A stretch of DNA of 64,000 bases from Pseudorasbora parva (taxonomy: Eukaryota > Chordata > Actinopteri > Cypriniformes > Gobionidae), in NCBI RefSeq assembly GCF_024679245.1, contig NC_090178.1, forward strand, positions 25,573,203 to 25,637,202. The letters are read 5' to 3'. The notes under the pieces are model-generated. The model was given only the letters and a program-made list of their open reading frames with translations. It did no database searches and was not told the origin of the DNA. Both the position numbers and the translations under genes were made by a program. Below, piece after piece: positions 1-12,452 of this stretch. Every line of letters starts with the position of its first letter. The stretch's first letter is position 1.

Positions 1-3000
1 TCGGTACAGCCCATATTTCTTTTATAAATATGATAAAACTAAAGACTTTTCGGAGATATGAAGGATGCAATACTACTCTATAGGTACTCAAGATTGACAT
101 GAGATTGACTGAAACTGAGTGTTTCACCCCCCCTTTAAGGCTTTATATAACGTAAATGAATGAGTTATAAAAAATCACCCCCATCACAGTTGTCATGAAG
201 GGCAAACTTAGCTGTATATACCAAAACCACAATTTGTACCAGTCTGTAAACGTGCTTTTTTCTGCTGTAAAGTTTAAGGCAAAGTGTAAAGGCATTTTAA
301 CATGGGACTCAATGAGATTCCCTATTGGCAGGTCAACTAATTACAGTTTAAACACTTCCGTATTTGCTTCAAGCAAGACCGCGGGAGATTGCTGCTTTGC
401 TGTGACGCAGTGGAATCTCAATTATTACGGGGGAATTTTTTTGTTGATATGAAAAATAGTGTACATTTAACAATATAGCAGGTATAAATATGTATATGAC
501 GTATATTACTATTATGAGTAACTATATGCCTTTCTCGATGTTCTAATTTGTTCAAAGTTCTTGCTCAGAAGGCAGACTGAGATGGCAAACGTGGTTTCTA
601 TTTTTTTAGCTGTTTGATAATGTAGTCAAGCCAAAGTCAATTACCATTATGTGTCTGTTGTAAAGAGTGATACCTTTGTGCAGCGTTTACTACAGTAACT
701 TGAGTAAAAGTTGAGCGAGTGGGTCTCTGAGCTGGTCTGAGTGGGTGGAGGCGGGGATAATTTACATATTAATGGATCTGCTTATAGTAAATGAAGCAAG
801 GGTGTGCAGCTACATTCAAGCTATTTTGAGGCATGAAGAATTTTTTCCACAGGAAAAAAAAAAAAATCAAATGCCATTTTGGTGATCAAAAATGCATTTT
901 AAGGGATACAATTATAGACTACAGGGGACTGTAATAGAAATATTAAAAAACCAAATCAGATTTTTTTAAAAAATAAAAACAAACAAAATGAAAAACTTTT
1001 AATTAAATTTAAAATGAAAACTGGAAATTTGAAAATCTAATTCTACATACTAATAAATACTATAATAGTATACAAATGATACTAAATTAACTTTGATCTT
1101 CCCCTCTAGTGGGCTATTAATTGCTGTGGGTCAATCACTGAGTCTGTAAACAGAACACAAGGACTGTGAATGACTCATTCAGACCTGTTTCGTGAACTGG
1201 ATCAGCTACTCTAATTCACTGAAATGATTCATTGGATGTTCATGTGCCAAGGAGAGCTGCAATGATATTTTCAGTGAATAATTCCATTTAATCATTGTTC
1301 AGAATATCTCCAGAGAAGACAGTCATGCAGGCTTGGAGTGACATTAGTAAATGACGTCAGAACCTTCGTACATCACTGATATTAAACTTCTACATTGTAC
1401 AAATGAAACTTATATCTGTTATGTGTATGTGTCATCTCTTGTGTGAGTCACTTACTCAACAAGTTCAAGCACATTTTCTAATACTCTAGAAATACCAAGT
1501 GCCTCATTCTCAACACCTCCCTTTTATCTCTCACAGCTACATGTTTTACTGCAAAAAAACAGTATTTATTTTAATTGATCATTTTTTAAATAAACCATCA
1601 ATTAATACCCAGGGAACGTTGAATAATTTCAATTGCGTCTGTGCATAATGAAGGATTGTGTGTTTGCATGAGTGTTAATTCATGCGTACAAACGCACATC
1701 AACCCCCCATACACGCACCCCAAACACAACAAAATACATTTTCCCCTTGTTTCAACAGCGAGAGGCGGGATCAGACCTCTTAGGCAGCACGGGGGCGGAC
1801 GCACCCATGCGCATGCAAATTTAAATTAAAGCTTGAAGATCAACTGTAATTTTGCTCAATCAGGGCTGTTGTGATTGGACCCCTAAGCACGTCTCGTGCT
1901 TGGCGAGGACTTTCACAATTTTCGGATAATCTCCCTACTACTTCTATAAATCATTAGCTACGAGAACCTGTGAACTGTAATCAACAAACCTACTCAGGAA
2001 TAATCACACTCGGGCTCGCATTCAGAAGGAAGTAAGAAAGTGAACTCCCTGCTGCTTTTGCTCGCTCGCCGGTTATTATGTGGTTGACTGTATAGCTTAA
2101 TGCATCATAGTGGATTGTATAATTATCCATATGAGTGGAACTATATTTGCTGCATGTTTGTTTTCGTCTGTCCTGCCCAGCGTCTGCCCGTAACCTTCAG
2201 CAATCTGTGACGTATTGTCATGAACAGGCATTTCCCGATAATGTGACCTAAGGAATAGTTAGGCTGCATGAATCAAAAGAAAATGTTGCGAAAACAGGAA
2301 ATATTCCTCAACCTTGTACTCGACAACCTCAACTATGTCCTTATCACATTTTTCCCCTGCTGTGTAATTATGAAATATGTTAGGAGAAACATGCCCTCGC
2401 ACTGAGAGATATAGCCTCTGCTTTTTAATTCTCATGTAACTTTTTTTCATGGCACATTTTCCTTTTTTTGTATCGCAATATTTTACTTGGCTTACACATG
2501 TGACTGAAAACTTACTTTTGAAATTGCTAAATTCCTAACTGTGCGTCTTTTAGGAGATGCTCTTTTTTCTTCAGTGGTCTCCTATCAGCCTGTACTGTAA
2601 AGGCCACCTGGCCCAGTGGGCATGAAGAGATTTTGGAGGTTCATAGAGGGACTTTACAGACAGGATCTGTCCTATGGCTTGTTCCCGATTCGCTGAGGTC
2701 CAATCGGCTTCTTTGAAGGAGTCCCAGCCGATATAAGTTGATGGACTGAGCATGAAACGGATATAATCTTATAAAACGGGTCCTGAGCGGTGGAATTTGG
2801 CCAGACCTGGTAGGGATAACCTTTCAGTCTACCTTGGAGAAAGTCATATTCAGTCATCTGTTTAATATTGTAATTTAGTTATTAAATGAGTTATAGATTT
2901 CTCTGTGTGATTGCGCAGGGCCGGCTTCCCAGCCGTCCCGCTGCACACAGCGAAGAGAGACTTTCCATATTTTCTGCCTTGCCTGGATATTTGGCTAATA

Positions 3001-4394
3001 CCCACCGTACAGATGTTATCAGCAAGTACACTCCATTATCTCACACCTCCACATTGGCCAATAGCTCTTCTCTCAGTGTGACCACATCAGTATCACTCAC
3101 CAGTTTCCTATCCTTTGCATGTCTGGTTTTGTGCACACGTGTATGCGCATGAATCCTCCGTTGCATTATTAGAGGCAGAGTATGTTGCCAGTTTGTATGC
3201 CAGCCAGTGGCCTGAATGTGTCTTTTGGGAGATAAAATTAAGTTTTACATTTAATTTGTGAATATATATTCCTGGTGTCTGAAGAAATGGGTTGATATTT
3301 GTTAAAAGGTTTTTGGAGCCACACAGTGTATTTTGTAGACTCTCAAGCAATTTGTGTACTTGTGCCAAGACAAAACAGCCACTCGCTCCATAAATGAGGC
3401 ATTTAGGAGCTAAATGACTTTGAGTTGCCAAATTATAGAATTGCTTTTGATATACTTGGTTGTTCTGAAACTCTTCAGGTCATTGAGCGCTGATTAGGTT
3501 ATCTTCTAACAATTATTTACTGTAAAGTGCTGTGATGAAGGGATATTGTGATATAAAGATTAGTTTATGATAATTTAACTTACAGTAACTATAAAAGTAG
3601 TTGTTTTTGATGTACTTTTTCCATTTTGATTATGTTTCTCTTCTGATCCTGATTGTATTTGCATTATAAAAAAATAAAAAGAACATATTTGGTAAAACTA
3701 GGTGTCTGACTTGATGGTTCCAAGATGATGACTAACAAATGTCCAGTTGTTAAGTAAAAGTTTATGTTTATTTTTTATGTTTTATGAATGTTCATAAGTC
3801 ATGTGTTTGCGAATCACACTGTGTTCATTGTTGCATACAGAATACACTGGAGATGATACGAGTCATTTTTGTTGTTGTTGTTGTTGCATTTGACAAAAGT
3901 GGTCTCCTTGCTTTTATAGGCCTATGCATAAAAATATGTTTTATTATGAACCGTAAGCAGCTAAACTGATTTACCTCCCTGATGCTTTTGAAGAGTAAAG
4001 ACGGCATGTGTTGATTGCATTGCATGCATATTTTCACTAGGACAGGTTTTTGGAGTCATATTGTCGAGGAATGCAGGGGTGGATATGACCATGGTTGAGG
4101 ATTCATTACTGAAAACAGTGTTTTCTTCCTTTTCACTGGACTTAACCTCGGGGTGCCCTCTTGAAAAATACCTCCAACTCAGTACCTGCGCCAACACTTC
4201 AGCAGGCAAACTGAATTATTGCGGGATATGTGGGTTTTACTGTGTTTGTGCAATCGTATTAGCCTGGCTGGGAGATATTGCGTTTCTAGCATTGCCTGTT
4301 GTGAGGCATCAAATGTGGACCGGAAATCTTATTGTTTTGGCTTTCAATATTACACATGCAGAATTGTTTAAAGGAAAAGCCACTTTCTCTAGGG

Positions 4395-4395
<1 letters not shown>
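1..4395. other. AT-rich non-coding flank or intron
   Basis: No exon could be supported. About 200-420 resembles a degenerate copy of a widespread fish repeat (wording around 'catgggactcaatgag' and 'cacttccg'). A cluster of promoter-like motifs lies at 1813-2035. The rest is unique-looking AT-rich sequence; short open frames have no family features. Confidence 0.5.
1813..2035 (+). promoter_or_regulatory. Promoter-like cluster: octamer, inverted CCAAT, TATA-like box
   Basis: An ATGCAAAT octamer at 1813-1820, an inverted CCAAT box (GATTGG, 1873-1878) and a TATA-like CTATAAA at 1944-1950 are spaced as in many TATA promoters, in a locally CpG-containing stretch. A GTAAGA donor-like site at 2032 could end a short first exon. 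No coding start follows. It could also be part of an old LTR or chance. Confidence 0.25.

Positions 4396-4449
<54 letters not shown>
4396..4449. repeat. (CA)n microsatellite
   Basis: About 27 uninterrupted CA units, separated by only 19 bases from the following CT tract. Confidence 0.98.
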
Positions 4450-4452
<3 letters not shown>

Positions 4453-4466
4453 CTAGGATGTGGAGG

Positions 4467-4610
<144 letters not shown>

Positions 4611-4804
4611 TGAGACTTTGATCTTGTGTGGTGTCCCCTTTTTGCTTCTAATGGACATGTATTATCTAAGAGACAGGGAGAGAAGTGCCCTGGCCTGATA
4701 AACCGTTTAAACTAGACCTTATATAGACCTGTGCTGGCTAGTGATGTCTGTCTGAGAAATTCTAATGCGTACAATTCCTCTTTTTCCTCATCACTCATTT
4801 AACA

Positions 4805-5077
4805 TTCAGCAAGGATGCATTAAAATGATAAAACGTGACTATAAATACTCTTTTACAAACAAAGTCCTTTTGAATGTCCCATTCGTCAAAGAATACTGAA
4901 AAAAAAGTATCATAATTTCCACAAAGTATTAAGTAATGTTTTCAGACTTGATGATAATAATAAGAAAAGTTACTTGAGCACTAAATCAGCATATTAGAAT
5001 GATTTCTGCAGGATCATGCCACTGAAATCTGGAGTAATGATGCTGTTTTGCCATCACAGGAATACATTACATTTTAA
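4805..5077 (-). mobile_element. Copy of dispersed 'GATCATGTGACACTGAAG' element, truncated
   Basis: Shares the order cataatttccacaaa, catattagaatgatttctg, ggatcatg, ctggagtaatgatgctg and cacaggaata-cattaca with copies at 8.05, 27.0, 34.7, 39.1 and 57.1 kb. It stops where the next element (5078) begins at TTAA, suggesting it was split by that insertion. Non-coding cyprinid DNA-transposon type; exact family name unknown to me. Confidence 0.6.
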
Positions 5078-6425
5078 AGGATTAGTTTACCAAACAATGA
5101 AAATTGTGGCATTAATTTCTCACCCTCATGTCGTTCTAAACCCGTAAGACCTATATTCATCCTCAGAACACAAATTAAGAGATTTCTGATGAAATCCGAG
5201 AGCTTTCTGACTAGGGATGCACCGAAATCAGAAGAGGCCGAAAACTGAAACACCGAAAGAAATTATGCCAATTATTAGTAATTGTAACCAATAGTAACCA
5301 TTGCATTTATGGCTATGACTGTGTAACTTTACAAAAAATCAAGGCATTGCAATTACATAAATTCATATTTAAAGTTTTAAATAATAAATGCATGACATCA
5401 CTCACTGTTCTTGATTGAATAGCTTTTGTAAGTTTAATAAGGATAAATCTTTAATCATTATATGTTTTTATGTTTATATTGTTTGACATTAAAAGGCTAC
5501 TGCCCCTTTAAGACCTAATCCACGGTTATGTGTCGTCTTTCCCGACTGTACAAAGTTATCTTAAGGCATATACAGACTATGTCTGCTAGGATACTCATCA
5601 AGATGGACATGTTGACATACCTTTTGTGTGAGTTTGTCCGTTTTAAGCGCAAGACTTGAAAGAGAACTCCGTATTTGCGCGCTGTGAGACGAGTGCGCGC
5701 TGCACAGAGACAGATCTTCTCACAGTGCGCGTGAGTTCTCATTCGCATCTTCTGGCAAACATACCCGGTTGATAACAGCGAAAATGACTGGTCATATACG
5801 GACATACGGCAGCAATCACATGCACTGAACAAAGTTTACAAAGAGAGATCATTTTGCCCCGTTTTTCTTTTATTATCGCTGTTGTTGTAGTGTATCACTG
5901 AGGAGCCAGTATGTGTGTGTATCCATCGACAGAAACATAAACAAAGCATATTTTCAAGTTACAACCCATATTATAGATGCGTCATCAGATGTGAGATGAA
6001 CCACATACGTCCACACCACAGACATGTTGCTTTAGACAAGCACGTGCAGGTCGCGGTTTCTGCTTGCGTCATCACAACATTTCGGTCATATTGTTTCGGT
6101 GATAAAAGTATTTCGTCGTGGTGCTCATGTGAACGGCATCGACTGCCTTAACTCGAAAGCGATGCGCAGAAACTGCGTTGGAGACTGACACATGCTAGGA
6201 TTAAATTGGTTGAACCACTGTAGTCACATGGACTATTTTATGTTATAAATGTCTTTTATACCTTTCTGGACCTTGAAAGTGGTAATTAAATTGCTGTCAT
6301 TCGAGGGGTCTGATAACTATTGTATTTCATAAAAAGATTTGTTCTGAATATTTGGAACAGTTTGGAACGACATGAGGGTGAGTAAATAATGACACAATTT
6401 TCATTTTTGAGTGAACTAATCTTTT
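5074..6425. mobile_element. Non-autonomous DNA element with about 65-bp inverted ends
   Basis: Left end TTAA-AGGATTAGTTTACC... through CTCACCCTCATGTCGTTC (5074-5145); right end is its near inverse, GAACGACATGAGGGTGAG ... GTGAACTAATC (6363-6421). This is a very common cyprinid inverted-end family. The centre is replaced by foreign sequence from about 5213 ('agggatgcaccgaaatc', itself like the start of another fish transposon) to roughly 6200, so at least one insertion is nested here. No transposase is encoded. Confidence 0.7.
5679..5972. repeat. Dispersed block also present at 12998-13248
   Basis: Shares CGCTGTGAGACG, CACAGAGACAGATCTTCTC, CGAAAATGACTGGTCATA, TACGGCAGCA, CTTTTATTATCGCTGTTG and GTATCCATCGACAGAA in the same order with the 13-kb copy. 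This is a second copy of the same transposon interior or a shared cargo. Confidence 0.75.
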
Positions 6426-6459
6426 TATTTTTCGCAAGGTTACTGTTTTACGGTATTTG

Positions 6460-6462
<3 letters not shown>

Positions 6463-6529
<67 letters not shown>

Positions 6530-6545
6530 TTTTTTTTTTTTTTTC
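6463..6545. repeat. (TA)n followed by poly-T
   Basis: About 31 TA units then about 19 T residues. Confidence 0.97.
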
Positions 6546-7107
6546 TGCAATTTATAATACATACTCTATATTCTAAAAGAAAAGACAATGCATGTGAAAA
6601 TATGTACCTTGTATATCAGATTTGTTTTGCACAAATACAGATGAATAGATGAAACAAACTTTTAACAAACCTTTAAAAGGAATAATGTATATTATGCACA
6701 TTTTCTGTGAGTTTACATTTTGTAATAAATTATTTCTTGTCTGCAAAAGAAAGTTTATTTGTTGTTTTCATTGTGAAAACCAATGAAAAAGCCTTAGCAA
6801 TAGACAAAGTTAATCATATACCAAACAATAGTCCAGCCTGTTTGATTAGCCTTCTTACCTAGTTACTCATTAACAAAAAAGCAAAACATATCACTATTTC
6901 ATTAGCTGTTATTCTGTCACATACCTGACTAGTAGGCTTTTAAATGTAGGTATGAGTGAAGAATCATATAATTAATCTTTTGTTTGTGAACAAACGTCTA
7001 TCATGTTTGGGTGTTTTTTGGCTTTGTGTTGTGACCTTGCATGCATAGTTTATGAAGAGCCATTTGTGTATTGTGAACACATTAACATTTGTGCTTGTCT
7101 GAAGGGT

Positions 7108-7110
<3 letters not shown>

Positions 7111-7188
<78 letters not shown>
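7111..7188. repeat. (GT)n microsatellite
   Basis: 39 uninterrupted GT units. Confidence 0.98.
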
Positions 7189-7189
<1 letters not shown>

Positions 7190-7329
7190 CCTGTTTATGT
7201 GGTTTATGAGGACACAAATTTGGATAACTACATGGGTATTACACTGGTATTACACTATAAATGTGGTTTATGAGGACATATCAAATGTCCTCATAATTCA
7301 AATGGCCTTAAAAACATACTAAATTATGT

Positions 7330-7478
7330 TTTTTTGAGAAAGTAAAAATGCAGAATGTTTCCTGTGATGGGTACTAGGTTTAGGGGCAGGGGCAGTGTAA
7401 GGGATAGAAAATACGGTTTGTACAGTATAAAATCAATTACGCCTATGGAGAGTCCCTGTAAACCACATAGACCAACGC
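7330..7478. repeat. Direct-repeat copy A flanking a CGTGTG array
   Basis: About 140 bp containing gagaaagtaaaaatgcag, tttcctgtgatgggta, ggatagaaaatacgg and attacgcctatgg; nearly the same sequence recurs at 7745-7885, and a shorter relative at 17725-17805. A known type of cyprinid repeat associated with GT arrays. Confidence 0.75.
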
Positions 7479-7625
7479 GCGCGCGCGCGCGGTGTGTGCG
7501 TGTGCGTGTGCGTGTGCGTGTGCGTGTGCGTGTGCGTGTGCGTGTGCGTGTGCGTGTGCGTGTGCGTGTGCGTGTGCGTGTGCGTGTGCGTGTGCGTGTG
7601 CGTGTGCGTGTGCGCGTGTGCGTGC
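7479..7625. repeat. (CG)n plus (CGTGTG)n hexamer array
   Basis: A short GC alternation (7476-7491) followed by about 21 hexamers CGTGTG. Purely alternating purine-pyrimidine DNA with regular CpG, which is the classic left-handed (Z-DNA) composition. Confidence 0.95.
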
Positions 7626-7744
7626 TGGTAATCCCTAAGTTATGGGGACAAAATGTCCGCACAAAGATGGCAATATCCGAAATCCTTCTCTTGTGGGGAA
7701 AATTTTGGTCCCCATGAGGAAAACATCTTATAAATCTTACAGGA

Positions 7745-7885
7745 TGAGTTTTTTTGAGAAAGTAAAAATGCAGAATGTTTCCTGTGATGGGTAGGTTTAG
7801 GAGCAGGGCAGTGTAGGAGGATAGAAAATATGGTTTGTACGGTCTAAAAACCATTACGCCTATGAAAAGTCCCCATAAAACATGG
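7745..7885. repeat. Direct-repeat copy B flanking the CGTGTG array
   Basis: Second copy of the 7330-7478 sequence in the same orientation, about 410 bp downstream, differing by small indels. Confidence 0.75.
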
Positions 7886-8044
7886 AAAAACAATAGTTAT
7901 GAGAGATGAAACGTGACGACGACAATCAGACGATTGCGACAATGTAGGCCTATGCTTTATGTGTATTTTTCCAGCCGTCTCAATGTAGGCTATTTATTGA
8001 CAAAAGCCTATCATATGAATAATGCAGCTTTTTTAATGTTTAGT

Positions 8045-8695
8045 ATCTTCTGCTCACCAAGGCTGCATTTATTTAATCAAAGATAGTTAAAACATTAATA
8101 TTGGGAAATATTATTACAAATTAAAACAGCTTTTCCCCTCTGTGAATATAGTAAAGTGTAATGTATTCCTGTGATCAAAGCTTCAGTGTCACATGATCCT
8201 TCACTAATCATTCTCATATGATGATTTTATAGTCAAGAAACATTTATGATTATTATCTGTGTTGAAATCAGTTGTGCTGCTTTAAAATGTTGTGGAAACC
8301 ATGATATATTTTATTTTTCAAGATTCTTTGATGATAGAAATTTAAATGGACAGCATGAATGTGCATTTATTAAATACATTATCTTTTGTAATATTAAAAA
8401 TATCACTTGTGATCAGTTGAATGCATGTCTGATCAATAAAAGTATTAATTTCTCTCTTTTTTAATTTTACCACAAATGTTTAGATGGTTTCCACAAAATT
8501 TAAGCATCACCATGAGCAGCACAAATGAGAATAATCATAAATGTGTGTTGATCATCAGATCCTCATATTAGAATGATTAGTGAAGGATCATGTGACACTG
8601 AAGACTGGAGTAATGATGATAAATTCAGCTTTGATCACAGGAATAAATCACACTTTACTATATCTTCACACAGAGAACAGCTGGTTTACATCAGA
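8045..8695. mobile_element. Two copies of the dispersed element in opposite orientation
   Basis: 8050-8455 carries the element forward (ctcaccaaggctgcattt ... catgatccttcactaat ... gatcaataaaagtattaat). 8480-8695 carries part of it reversed (attagtgaaggatcatgtgacactg ... cacaggaata). The region 8160-8230 is therefore complementary to 8555-8650 and can fold back. No protein is encoded. Confidence 0.7.
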
Positions 8696-8944
8696 ATTTT
8701 ATTTAAAAAATTTTTACATTGCATAAAATCTATGGAGACTTAATGCACAAGTGTCTGTAGTATATAAACCAATCATAAAAGTGGCATAAAAAGTAGGAGA
8801 ATAATATTATAGATATTAATTAGTGGTTATTGTTCAGCAGTGTATTTGCTATCTTAATTAAAAGCAAGAGATGTGATAAATTATTTCAGTCCAAAAAAAA
8901 ATGGTATTACGACATTTCTGTCCCCCTCACTTCTGAAAAGATGG

Positions 8945-9032
<88 letters not shown>
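8945..9032. repeat. (GT)n microsatellite, 44 units
   Basis: A pure GT array. Confidence 0.98.
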
Positions 9033-9042
<10 letters not shown>

Positions 9043-9407
9043 CTGATTTGTGGTTTTGACTCTTATCATCCTGTCAAAACACTTCTATTTCTTATCGCAG
9101 TGTTTGATTTTCTTCACGCTTTATCTTGCAACTTGAAAAGTAGCCATTTGCTTATCTGATTCCTCCTACCCCTTTAAAGTCAACAACATGAAATCGAACT
9201 TGGTCTTATTGTGAATGAATCATCAGGGCATGTTCTTCCAAACAAAAAAAACAACAACAGAAAAACATTTCTTCATAATCATGTTCTTTCTCTGAAACTG
9301 TAATGTCGCTGAGGCCCTGTGGGATATCAAACCTTAAAGGTAGGGTAGGTAAGAATGATCTAAAACACTTTTGTCCAAATTTGTTTAAACTTTCTTTATA
9401 TGTCAAT

Positions 9408-10140
9408 TAGGGCTGAACGATATGGACAAACTTTAAAGGTCCCGTTCTTCGCGATTCCATCTTTCAAACTTTAGTTAGTGTGTAATGTTGCTGTTAGAGC
9501 ATAAATAATACCTGTAAAATTATAAAGCTCAAAGTTCAATGCCAAGGTTTGGACTATACACCTGCACTTCCTTCAGGAATGACGTCACTAGAACCGTTTG
9601 TTGACTAACCCTCCGCCCACAAGAACATGCAAAATAGGGGGCATGGTCTCGTTGCTCTCCCACGTGGAGAAGAGCGCGCATTCAGCGCCTGCATCTCCCC
9701 GTTATGGTAAGAGGCGGGACCTTTCCGGGTAAAGTGCACTAAGCTGCTGTCCAATCACAACACTGGAAGCGCTGGTCCAATCAGAACTCGTTACGTGTTT
9801 CTGAAGGAGGGACTTCATAGAACAAGGAAATCATCAGGCTGTTTTTTGGACAGAGAAAACAGCGCTGTACAGATAAGTAAATTGTGTGAAAAATACAGTT
9901 TTTTTTACACGCGAAACATAAACTCATGTTATATTGCACACTGTAAACATAATCAAAGCTTCGAAAAAAACGTGAAAAATGGGACCTTTTAATATCCCTT
10001 TTCATGTCAGATATCTCGATATCGAAACAATACGATATGACTACGTGTTCGGTGAAAACCAAGCATTTCTCAGAAAAATAAAAAGATTTAAGCCTACATT
10101 TCAAAAATGTGTGTCAGAAAACGTATTGTTTCTAAGCCTT
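9408..10140. mobile_element. Middle element of the nest (GGGCTGAACGATAT end), approximate extent
   Basis: TAGGGCTGAACGATATGG at 9408-9425 is the typical start of a common fish hAT-like family; after the inner insertion the sequence resumes with gatatctcgatatcgaaac (10012-10029), wording that belongs to the same family. I could not locate its right terminus, so the end given is approximate. Confidence 0.4.
9433..9992. mobile_element. Inner element flanked by TTAA with AGGTCCC ends
   Basis: TTAA (9433-9436) then AGGTCCCGTTCTTCGCG; right end CGTGAAAAATGGGACCTT then TTAA (9989-9992). About 18 bp of imperfect terminal inverted repeat. It interrupts the middle element and is the youngest layer of the nest. 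Non-coding, about 550 bp. Confidence 0.7.
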
Positions 10141-10873
10141 TCGCACGTACAATCACTCAGGTGTAATCAGAGGCTGGTCCCTGGAGCGTATGATCAAGTG
10201 CTAAATCCAAATGTTGAATTTAGCCAGAGACAGGCGCTCTCAGAGCTGTCATATATACCAAAACTTTTCAGTGTTTTCAACCACATAATGTTTATTTTAG
10301 GTTTCAAATATATAATTTCACATAAGTACTAAAAAAACAATACATTTAGAGTTTGTCAAATACACACTGATATCTATGGAAGAGGTAATAATAATCATTT
10401 CCATTATAATTCGACACGTTTTGTTCATATCAGATACACGCATTGTGTAAGTAACTTCAATGTTTACTCTATGCTCTTTCCCAGTTCACCAGCCACTTAC
10501 TTTTAAGTATTTCGGGAGAAATGGATGAATTCACATGTTGTTAACATAAATTTTGCAAATCCATCAGATCCGATTCTCTGAACTGCGTCTGTGGCACAAA
10601 CTAACACGGCGGCGCCCATCGCGCATACAGCTCAACTAACGCGATCGTTATAAAGGTTAGAAAGAAGAAAGAAGGTGAAGTGAATGGAAATAATGAGCTG
10701 CCTTTAAAACAAGTGAGAGGTCTACAGACACTCAATTTTTTTTATACTTTTTCAGAGTACTTACATTTTATTTATGTATTGATATATAAACAAAGTCTTA
10801 AACAAATTTGGAAAAAAACGTTTTTTTTTTTTATTTTATTTTTTATACCAATTCTTACCTACCCTACCTTTAA

Positions 10874-11950
10874 CCAATAGCCAAATTGTGTGTGGGTTTT
10901 CAGCAGCCATTTTTCTAGATCCAATTACTTTCCAGTGGATAAAGTCTTTTAACGTAAGGTTAATTAAATGCCATTTAGTTGAATCAGGTTAACATTCATA
11001 AATTCGTCCAAAACTATTAAGTTAAATTATTTTAAAATAAATATCAAACAAAAAACATTAAATTACAAATATTATCTTATTTTTAATTAGAAAACTTTTA
11101 AATAACAAAATTACAGAACATTAAAAAGTCTCTCCATTTTCTCATTTTGTTAAAAATGCATAAAATCACACTTTATTTAAACATTTACTCTCTGAATTCA
11201 GTCCCTTTGCAAAGCATGATGGGAAGTGAAAGTCCTGTTTGTTTGGGTTACTTGATTGAAACATGTTATTTGAAAATAAAAACATCAAGTTCTGTCAAAG
11301 AGTAGCGATTTTTAGTCAATATAACATGAAGCAATTACATTTGAACCAGAAACCTGATATAATGGTGTTAAATCGAGATACGTTTCTTAAATAAAGTGAA
11401 CAGCATCATGCAATATTTTTTTTTAGATGGGTATATTGTTGACACATTTTATTGTACAATCGTTCCTCATCTTTTTTATAGTCCACACACTGGCACAGCA
11501 GAACATCCTGCTAATCCACCCTTCCCTGCATTATTTCTGTCTGTCTTTCCTCTCTGCTGAGAAGGAAAAAACATTTATGCCCATTCTGAATGAGCTGAAA
11601 GAAGGCAAGCACATTATGTAGGGATGGCAGGAAGAGAATCAACAGTTTTCAGTGCCTACATCGGTAGGGGAGCCCCTCTGGGGAAGAAGGGGTGAGGAGG
11701 GGGAGAGAGGGAGACGGGGAGGAAGAGATGTCAGCAGGTATTACTATCACTGTCACTGTGCAGTCGTGGAGAGAAACACCCTCGTCATGCTTACCCTAAA
11801 GGGAGGACATTTGGGGAATAGTATCATAAAATTACCATATTGAGAGTTTTGAAAGATTTGTGCGTACATTTCTTATATTTTCTTTTCCAGTAAGTAGATG
11901 TAAATGTGAACCGGTTTGGTGTTGTATTGTAGTGACCTCTAGTTCCAATA
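10874..11950. other. Non-coding, no recognised feature
   Basis: AT-rich unique-looking sequence; a purine-rich patch at 11670-11735. No gene or repeat I recognise. Confidence 0.5.
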
Positions 11951-11952
11951 TA

Positions 11953-12452
11953 TACACTATATTGCCAAAAGTATTAAGACACCCCTCCAAATCATTGAAT
12001 TCGGGTGTTCCAATCATTTCCATGGCCACAGGTGTGTATATAATCAAGCACGTAGGCATGCAGACTGCTTTTACAAACATTTATGAAAGAATGGGTCACT
12101 CTTAGAAGCAATGTGAATTCAAGCGTAATACTGTGATATGTTTGTTACCTGTGCAAAAAGTCTATTTGTGAAATTTCCTCATTACTTAATATGGTCAATT
12201 TGTTAGGGGTATTATAAAAGTGGAGGCAATTGGGAACAACAGCAACTCAGCCACAAAGTGGTAGCCCACGTAAAATCACAGAGCTGGGTCAGCACATGCT
12301 GAGGTGCACAGTGCACAGAAGTCACCAACTTTCCTCAGAATCAATAGCTACAGACCTCCAAACTTTGTGTGACCTTCAGATTAGCTCAAAAACGGTGTGT
12401 AGAGAGCTTCATGGAATGGGTTTTTATGGCCAAGCAGCTGCATCCAAGCTCT
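11953..12452 (+). mobile_element. Tc1-like transposon, 5' part only
   Basis: Begins TACACTATATTGCCAAAAGTA, a known Tc1-family inverted end. The former transposase start (ATG at about 12090) meets a stop after four codons. From 12230 the frame gives GSPRKITELGQHML, RSHQLSSESIATDLQT and ISSKTVCRELHGMGF, the DNA-binding N-terminal helix-turn-helix half of a Tc1 transposase. The copy ends abruptly at CATCCAAGCT; the catalytic DDE half is absent. Dead fossil. Confidence 0.85.

Larger units (their letters stand above)
9334..10873. mobile_element. Outer element flanked by TTAA, inverted ends about 85 bp
   Basis: Left boundary TTAA (9334-9337) then AGGTAGGGTAGGTAAGAA; right boundary TTCTTACCTACCCTACCT then TTAA (10870-10873). 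The complementarity continues inward (CCAAATTTGTTTAA...TTTATAT on both sides). A TTAA duplication is the hallmark of piggyBac and Kolobok DNA transposons. The 1.53-kb interior has no transposase and contains two further insertions, so this copy is non-autonomous. Confidence 0.8.

Noticed and set aside
7324..7893. 189-codon minus-strand frame
   Set aside because: It runs through the CGTGTG array (Thr-Arg repeats) and the two direct-repeat copies; not a gene.
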